Below are positions 7,994-11,188 of a DNA stretch of 11,188 nt, one piece after another. This DNA is from Pseudomonadota bacterium (GTDB lineage Bacteria > Pseudomonadota > Gammaproteobacteria > Burkholderiales > Burkholderiaceae_B). How positions within the stretch are numbered: the first letter of the stretch is position 1; each line of letters opens with the position of its first letter. The position numbers and the translations under genes were made by a program. The stretch lies in assembly GCA_023432075.1 (NCBI GenBank), contig JAEYVD010000858.1, positions 1-11,188 of the forward strand, written 5' to 3'. The notes under the pieces were generated by a model. It made no database searches. It saw only the letters and a list, made by a program, of their open reading frames with translations, and had not been told where the DNA came from.

Positions 7994-8227
7994 ATGGATG
8001 CACCGGATTGCGGCAAGGGAACGACGCCACCGTTCGATGGCGTGCGCGCGTACCTGCAGGCGGTCCAGGGCCGCGATGACCTGAATCGGATACGTCAGCT
8101 CAAAGCGCGCAACGACGGCTTGAAACGGTCAGTGCAACGCCTTCCGATGGCGCGATGCGCGAGCGACGTGGCGCCGCCCGGGGCCTGGTGGAAGCGGGTG
8201 CTGCGCACCGTGGAACTTAAGAAATGA
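7994..8227 (+). CDS. Small unrecognised protein downstream of the sensor kinase
   Basis: A 77-aa ORF starting 21 nt after the kinase stop. I prefer the ATG at 7994 because AAAGG (7983-7987) is then 6 nt upstream; an in-frame ATG at 7988 touches the ribosome site. The middle (about 18-50) is rich in Arg, Lys and Leu (RAYLQAVQGRDDLNRIRQLK) and probably forms an amphipathic helix. The C-terminus contains GAWWKRVLRTVELKK. There is no signal peptide, membrane helix or metal motif; two isolated Cys are at 6 and 55. I do not recognise a family. Position, ribosome site and spacing suggest the last gene of the two-component transcript, followed by a hairpin at 8252-8281. It could also be chance open frame in GC-rich DNA; confidence is moderate. 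Confidence 0.5.
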   Translation: MDAPDCGKGTTPPFDGVRAYLQAVQGRDDLNRIRQLKARNDGLKRSVQRLPMARCASDVAPPGAWWKRVLRTVELKK

Positions 8228-8251
8228 CGCTGCGGGGCCGTTAAACCATCG

Positions 8252-8281
8252 GGGCCCCACGTCCAGTGTTGGGCCCATTTT
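8252..8281 (+). terminator. Candidate terminator after the two-component operon
   Basis: GGGCCCCAC (8252-8260) can pair with GTG-TT-GGGCCC (8266-8276) as a 9-bp stem with a TT bulge and a 5-nt loop, followed by ATTTT (8277-8281). An alternative hairpin uses GGGGCC (8234-8239) and GGCCCC (8253-8258). The T-run is short, so termination may be partial, allowing read-through into the zinc-ribbon gene. Confidence 0.45.
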
Positions 8282-8292
8282 CCATATTGCCC

Positions 8293-8493
8293 ATGCCCGT
8301 CCGCCCCAAACCTTTCACCCAAGCCTGTCCGCGATGCAATTGGACCAAGACATTTTCCCCGGCCACCGATGTGCTGACCGCGGGGCGCGACCTCGCCGTC
8401 TCCTGTCCGCGCTGCGGTTCAACGGCACTGAAGATTGAAGAGGCTTCGGTGTTTGCCCGCCTTGCGAGCCGGTTGAAACGCCTGCTGGCTTGA
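8293..8493 (+). CDS. Small zinc-ribbon protein (two CPRC knuckles)
   Basis: A 66-aa protein with two CxxC knuckles, CPRC at 12-15 and CPRC at 38-41, 22 residues apart: the spacing of a zinc ribbon that binds one Zn. The C-terminal half (ASVFARLASRLKRLL, 51-65) is a basic amphipathic helix. It is probably cytoplasmic with a nucleic-acid or protein-binding role; the function is unknown. I chose the ATG at 8293. A GTG at 8266 in the same frame lies inside the hairpin stem and would add nine residues before the domain. No good ribosome site is seen before either start, so initiation may be weak, or coupled to or dependent on read-through from upstream. It stands alone between two hairpins, 3' of the two-component genes. 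Confidence 0.72.
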   Translation: MPVRPKPFTQACPRCNWTKTFSPATDVLTAGRDLAVSCPRCGSTALKIEEASVFARLASRLKRLLA

Positions 8494-8496
8494 TGG

Positions 8497-8520
8497 GGCG
8501 CGCCAGCGCATTGGCGCGTC
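8497..8520 (+). terminator. GC-rich hairpin immediately after the zinc-ribbon gene
   Basis: GGCGCGCCA (8497-8505) pairs with TGGCGCGTC (8512-8520): nine pairs with one G-U and a 6-nt loop, beginning 3 nt after the stop. No T-run follows, so it is a non-canonical terminator or an mRNA 3'-end stabiliser. Confidence 0.45.
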
Positions 8521-8654
8521 ATGCAAAAGCGCCTTCGTTCATATGGCGGTTGCCGGATTAATAAAAAAAGCCAAACCGAGCGGGGCGCCCGTGTCATTTT
8601 GTGACTGAATGCGGCCCGGCAACGCGCGTGGGTCGTGTGTCGTGCCGGTTCCAA

Positions 8655-8730
8655 GATGGTATCCAAACACGGCTGATTTCTGCATTTGGATGGTATCTAA
8701 AAATCAATAATAAATACTTTGGATAATACC
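8655..8730 (+). repeat. Three related GGTATC/TTTGGAT motifs at 33-34 bp spacing
   Basis: Copy 1 is GATGGTATCCAAA (8655-8667). Copy 2 is TTTGGATGGTATCTAAA (8685-8701), a near-perfect palindrome with TTTGGAT and ATCTAAA arms. Copy 3 is TTTGGATAATACC (8718-8730). The shared GATGGTATC cores start at 8655 and 8689 (34 bp apart) and the shared TTTGGAT arms at 8685 and 8718 (33 bp apart), about three helical turns. This looks like a set of operator sites for a dimeric regulator, but no known consensus was recognised. Confidence 0.5.
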
Positions 8731-8782
8731 TTCGTTCATCTGCTTAGCATTATCAGGCGTATACCGTAGAACTATTTTGATA

Positions 8783-8815
8783 ATTAACGGGATATAACCC
8801 CGTTTATTAACGGGG
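8783..8815 (+). repeat. Direct repeat ATTAACGGG around a complementary CCCCGTT
   Basis: ATTAACGGG occurs at 8783-8791 and 8806-8814, 23 bp apart. CCCCGTT (8798-8804) sits between and is complementary to both. With the right copy it forms a perfect 7-bp stem and 4-nt loop (8798-8815); with the left copy a 6-bp stem and 7-nt loop (8786-8804). The two structures exclude each other if transcribed. It could equally be paired protein-binding sites. Confidence 0.5.
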
Positions 8816-8890
8816 ACGCAAAAAAAATCGTTATACAGTGCCTCCTTTTTTCGAGAGCTGACCCTAAATTCACGCCGGCTGCATTATTAC

Positions 8891-8919
8891 TTGCCGATAC
8901 TTTTTAAACATATCGGTAA
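8891..8919 (+). repeat. Inverted repeat just upstream of the autotransporter ribosome site
   Basis: TTGCCGATA (8891-8899) and TATCGGTAA (8911-8919) pair over nine positions (one G-U in RNA) with an 11-nt AT-rich loop. The structure ends 26 nt before the GGAGG ribosome site. It could be an operator or a 5'-UTR hairpin affecting mRNA stability or translation. Confidence 0.5.
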
Positions 8920-8945
8920 TGTGTGAAAGGAAGCTCGATTAATCC

Positions 8946-8950
8946 GGAGG
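8946..8950 (+). promoter_or_regulatory. Ribosome binding site GGAGG deciding a TTG start
   Basis: GGAGG lies 9 nt before TTG at 8960. The reading frame opens after an in-frame TGA at 8924, and the first in-frame ATG is far downstream, beyond the signal peptide. TTG is therefore the best start for the autotransporter. Confidence 0.75.
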
Positions 8951-8959
8951 ATTGAAGTT

Positions 8960-11188
8960 TTGGCATACGGCACAAAGAAGTGGCTGACGGCGACGCTCGC
9001 CTTGAGCGCGTCCTACGTGGGGAGCGTCACCGCTGCGGACCTGACCATTGGGGCGGGCAATACGCAGGTGTTTGACGGGTCGGCCAACTTTCCCGGCGGA
9101 ATCGATGTCAACGGCGGGACGGCGGTAATCGGCGGCAATGGCGGCGGTGCAGGCGTGACAATCGGCGGCAACGTCAATGCCATGTCCGGCGGCACCGTGG
9201 CGGGTTTTGGCGCGATCAATGGCGACCTGAACGTGACGGGCAATGCCCGCGTCGCGCCGGGATATTGGGTCGACACGCCAACCGGCGTTTCCAACGGCAA
9301 TCTCGTTGTGAACGGCAACCTGGGCATCAACAACGGCGTCTTCGATTTCGAAACGGGCTATGCCGGACTGCCCATCACGCAACCCGGCACGGGCGACAAC
9401 ATCACGGTGGGCGGCAACGTGGCCCTGAACAACGCGACGTTGAACGTGAAGGTCAGCACGCATGGGGTCAACGCCGGCTTCTACCGCATCATGTCGTACG
9501 GCGGCACCTTGAGCGGCAACGGCCTGACGCTGGGCACGGTCTCCGGCGACTCGGTGCCGGCCGCCACCATCCAGACGCTGACGGGCGACAAGCACATCAA
9601 CCTGATCCTGGGTCCCAGCACGACCAACCTGTGGAACGGCAACGGCGTGGCCTCCGCGGCAAACGCCGGCGGCGGCAACGGCACGTGGAGCGCCGCAAGC
9701 ACGAACTGGAACAGCCCGACCAACGCCACCGGCGCGCTGCCCAGCGGCGGCTATGCGATCTTCACGGGCGCCGCGGGCACGGTCACCGTCGACGGCAGCG
9801 CGGGTCCTGTGCGCGTGTCGGGGCTGCAATTCGCCACCGACCGGTATCGCCTGCAGGGCGCGCCGATCACGCTGGCCGGCACCGGCGGCAACCCGCCCGT
9901 CATCGTCGTGGGCGATGGCACGTATGCCGCGGGCAGGTTCGTGGATGTCATCGACAACCCGTTGCAAGGCACGGAAGGCTTCGTGAAAACCGGCGTCGGT
10001 TCGATCATCCTGAATGGCGACAGCAGCAACCTGACCGGTCCCATCTTCATCGCCGACGGCGCGCTGGAGATCAATGGCAAGCTGAACGGCCCGATGGACA
10101 TCGGCCGCGAAGTGGTGCTGGCCGGTGTCGGTCAAGTGGGCAGCACGACGCTATACCCCACGGCCGTCATCTCGCCGGGCAACGACGGCACGCCGATGGG
10201 CACGCTGACGGTCAACGGCAACCTTGCCTTCGGCCAGGACACGATCTATCGCGTGCATGCCGATCCGGCCAGCACGCTGAGCGACCGCATTCACGTGACC
10301 GGCGTCGCGACGCTGGACGGCACCGTGGCGCATGTGGGCCCGAACGGCAACTACGCGCCGCGCACGACGTACAACATCCTGACGGCCGACGGCGGCATCC
10401 AGGGCCGTTTCACGGGCGTGTCGAGCGCGTACGCGTTCCTGACCCCGTCGCTGAGCTACGACGCGAAGAATGCGTTCATGACGCTCGCGCGCAACGGCGT
10501 GCCGATCGGCAGCGTGGGCGGTTCGGAAAACGAAACCAACGTGGGCGGGGCGCTGGATCAGCAGGCGCCGCCGTCGAGCGGCAATGGCTCGGCGCCGGCA
10601 GGCAACGGCGCTGCGCCGTCGGGTAACGGTTCGGCATCGGCGGGCAATGGCGCGCCTTCGACCGGCAACGGTTCCGCCTCGACGGGCAATGGCGCGCCTT
10701 CGACCGGCAACGGTTCCGCCTCGACGGGCAATGGCTCCGCGCCGACGGGCACCGGCTCGGCCACGACCGGCTCGGCCACGCCCGGCACGGGTACGACCTC
10801 GGCCGGCAGCGAATCCGCGCCGGCCGTCACCCAACCCGTTGCGCCCGGCGCCGATTCGTCGCTGGTTGCCAGCGCCAATGGCGCGGGCAAGACGACGGGC
10901 GTCAGCCAGGTCACGGATGCCGTGCTGGCCATGACGCCCGGCCAGGCGCGCGCGGCGTTGAAGCAATTGTCCGGCGAAGCGTATGCGAGCACGGGCAGCG
11001 TGCTGCAAACGCAGGGCGACGCTGTCACCACCCTGCCGCTGTCGCATCTGCGCGGCAATCTGGACGCGCCGATGCGCGCCGGCCGGCCGACGGCGCAGTT
11101 GGGCGCGACGTCCTCCGATGCCCTGCCGCAAAGCGGCGCATCGCCGGTCTGGGCGCAGGCGTTCGGCAACTGGAGCACCTTCAACGGC
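8960..11188 (+). CDS. Classical (type Va) autotransporter, 3' end cut by window edge
   Basis: I read 743 codons open to the right edge. From the TTG start the N-terminus is a signal peptide (Lys6-Lys7, hydrophobic 8-23, cleavage after Ala25 or Ala26, VTA-AD). The passenger is rich in Gly, Asn, Thr and Val and shows beta-helix style repeats (GGNVNAMSGG, NGDLNVTGNARVAPG, GGNVALNNATLNV), a LWNGNG...GTWSAASTNW segment near 224-245, and a passenger-associated repeat (FVKTGVGSIILNGDSSNLTG, 341-360). An autochaperone-like stretch follows (SDRIHVTGVATLDG through YNILTADGGIQGRF and FLTPSLSYDA). After LARNG (509-513) and ENETNVGGALDQ comes a heptad repeat insert, then the conserved VLAMTPGQARAALKQLSGE (to 673) and the barrel start VWAQAFGNW (730-738). 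The beta-barrel lies outside; a full length near 1,000 aa is expected. Likely a surface or secreted adhesin-like protein; no protease triad was recognised. Confidence 0.93.
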   Translation, partial: MAYGTKKWLTATLALSASYVGSVTAADLTIGAGNTQVFDGSANFPGGIDVNGGTAVIGGNGGGAGVTIGGNVNAMSGGTVAGFGAINGDLNVTGNARVAPGYWVDTPTGVSNGNLVVNGNLGINNGVFDFETGYAGLPITQPGTGDNITVGGNVALNNATLNVKVSTHGVNAGFYRIMSYGGTLSGNGLTLGTVSGDSVPAATIQTLTGDKHINLILGPSTTNLWNGNGVASAANAGGGNGTWSAASTNWNSPTNATGALPSGGYAIFTGAAGTVTVDGSAGPVRVSGLQFATDRYRLQGAPITLAGTGGNPPVIVVGDGTYAAGRFVDVIDNPLQGTEGFVKTGVGSIILNGDSSNLTGPIFIADGALEINGKLNGPMDIGREVVLAGVGQVGSTTLYPTAVISPGNDGTPMGTLTVNGNLAFGQDTIYRVHADPASTLSDRIHVTGVATLDGTVAHVGPNGNYAPRTTYNILTADGGIQGRFTGVSSAYAFLTPSLSYDAKNAFMTLARNGVPIGSVGGSENETNVGGALDQQAPPSSGNGSAPAGNGAAPSGNGSASAGNGAPSTGNGSASTGNGAPSTGNGSASTGNGSAPTGTGSATTGSATPGTGTTSAGSESAPAVTQPVAPGADSSLVASANGAGKTTGVSQVTDAVLAMTPGQARAALKQLSGEAYASTGSVLQTQGDAVTTLPLSHLRGNLDAPMRAGRPTAQLGATSSDALPQSGASPVWAQAFGNWSTFNG
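10580..10768 (+). repeat. Nine 21-bp coding repeats (GNG heptads) in the autotransporter
   Basis: Residues 541-603 are nine heptads starting Gly-Asn-Gly (Gly-Thr-Gly in the last): GNGSAPA, GNGAAPS, GNGSASA, GNGAPST, GNGSAST, GNGAPST, GNGSAST, GNGSAPT, GTGSATT. The array is followed by a degenerate Thr/Ser/Ala/Gly tail to about 620. The unit is 21 bp, so gain or loss keeps the frame. It is low-complexity, polar and probably unstructured. Confidence 0.9.
10641..10735 (+). repeat. Exact 42-bp tandem duplication within the heptad array
   Basis: Bases 10641-10682 are repeated exactly at 10683-10724, and identity continues 11 bases more (to 10735), giving 53 matching positions at an offset of 42. 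Each copy encodes two heptads. Identity including synonymous positions points to a recent duplication or slippage. Confidence 0.9.

Larger units (their letters stand above)
8521..8959 (+). promoter_or_regulatory. AT-rich regulatory region upstream of the autotransporter
   Basis: No gene is supported in these 439 nt. By hand count 8701-8840 is about 34% GC (47 of 140), against clearly GC-rich genes on both sides. The stretch holds three clusters of repeats (listed separately), an A8 run (8820-8827) and a T6 run (8846-8851). GATAAT (8722-8727), TATAAC (8793-8798) and TATACA (8832-8837) resemble -10 elements but none has a good -35 at 16-18 bp, which would fit an activator-dependent promoter. 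Such AT-rich leaders often bind H-NS-like silencers; here that is inference. Confidence 0.5.

Noticed and set aside
8241..8666. 141-codon minus-strand frame
   Set aside because: It is antisense to the zinc-ribbon gene, whose two CPRC knuckles are more convincing, and it has no recognisable features.
8820..8851. A8 and T6 runs as an intrinsic terminator
   Set aside because: The stem before the A8 run gives no T-run on the plus strand, and no stem directly precedes the T6 run. On the minus strand there is no gene to terminate.
8923..8955. Ten-codon GTG leader ORF ending just before the TTG start
   Set aside because: It has no ribosome site of its own and overlaps the autotransporter ribosome site. 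It is too short to support from one sequence.
8939..10135. 398-codon minus-strand and 453-codon (9265-10626) plus-strand frames over the autotransporter
   Set aside because: Both are out of frame with the autotransporter, which has the signal peptide, passenger motifs and conserved junction. Their compositions are Arg/His/Ala-rich shadows.
10580..10768. CRISPR-like regularly spaced repeats
   Set aside because: The 21-bp units are contiguous and in frame, without spacers. They encode heptads in a protein.
10151..11184. Minus-strand frames with Pro/Leu/Val heptads or Arg-rich repeats
   Set aside because: They are complementary readings of the 21-bp coding repeats of the autotransporter.
1..11188. 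Mobile element, tRNA/rRNA, toxin-antitoxin or defence system
   Set aside because: I found no transposase or integrase motifs, terminal repeats, tRNA cloverleaf or recognised defence protein in any supported gene.

Overview
The window looks like chromosomal DNA from a GC-rich betaproteobacterium, most likely Alcaligenaceae (Bordetella/Achromobacter group). This rests on gene content and protein style (a large Gly/Asn-rich classical autotransporter, a QseBC-type two-component pair, DoxX/DUF1275/amidohydrolase genes) and on base composition. It is an inference, not a database match.

Left part (1-3850), all on the minus strand: a compact block of metabolic and membrane genes, read right to left. 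It holds a Tat-exported YtcJ-like amidohydrolase, a DoxX-family membrane protein 12 nt further on, and a DUF1275 (YoaK-like) membrane protein 39 nt after that. A 126-nt gap with inverted repeats then precedes a YcaC-like isochorismatase-family hydrolase that runs off the left edge. The first three probably form one transcript; the hydrolase may have its own promoter.

Middle (3851-8493), all on the plus strand: a divergent intergenic region with OmpR-family-like half-sites, then a methyl-accepting chemotaxis protein. A strong 13-bp hairpin follows, then an OmpR/PhoB-type response regulator overlapping its sensor kinase by one base. Next come a small unrecognised ORF and, beyond a hairpin, a small zinc-ribbon protein.

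Right part (8494-11188): an unusually AT-rich, repeat-laden regulatory stretch of about 450 nt leads into a long autotransporter gene. I read this gene from a TTG start at 8960; it is open to the right edge (743 codons). The window shows a signal peptide, a beta-helical passenger, an autochaperone-like region and the first residues of the beta-barrel. The passenger-to-barrel junction is interrupted by a heptad Gly-Asn-Gly repeat encoded by 21-bp units, including an exact 42-bp tandem duplication. This gene and its upstream repeats are the most interesting part of the window. I see no mobile element, CRISPR array, RNA gene or defence system.
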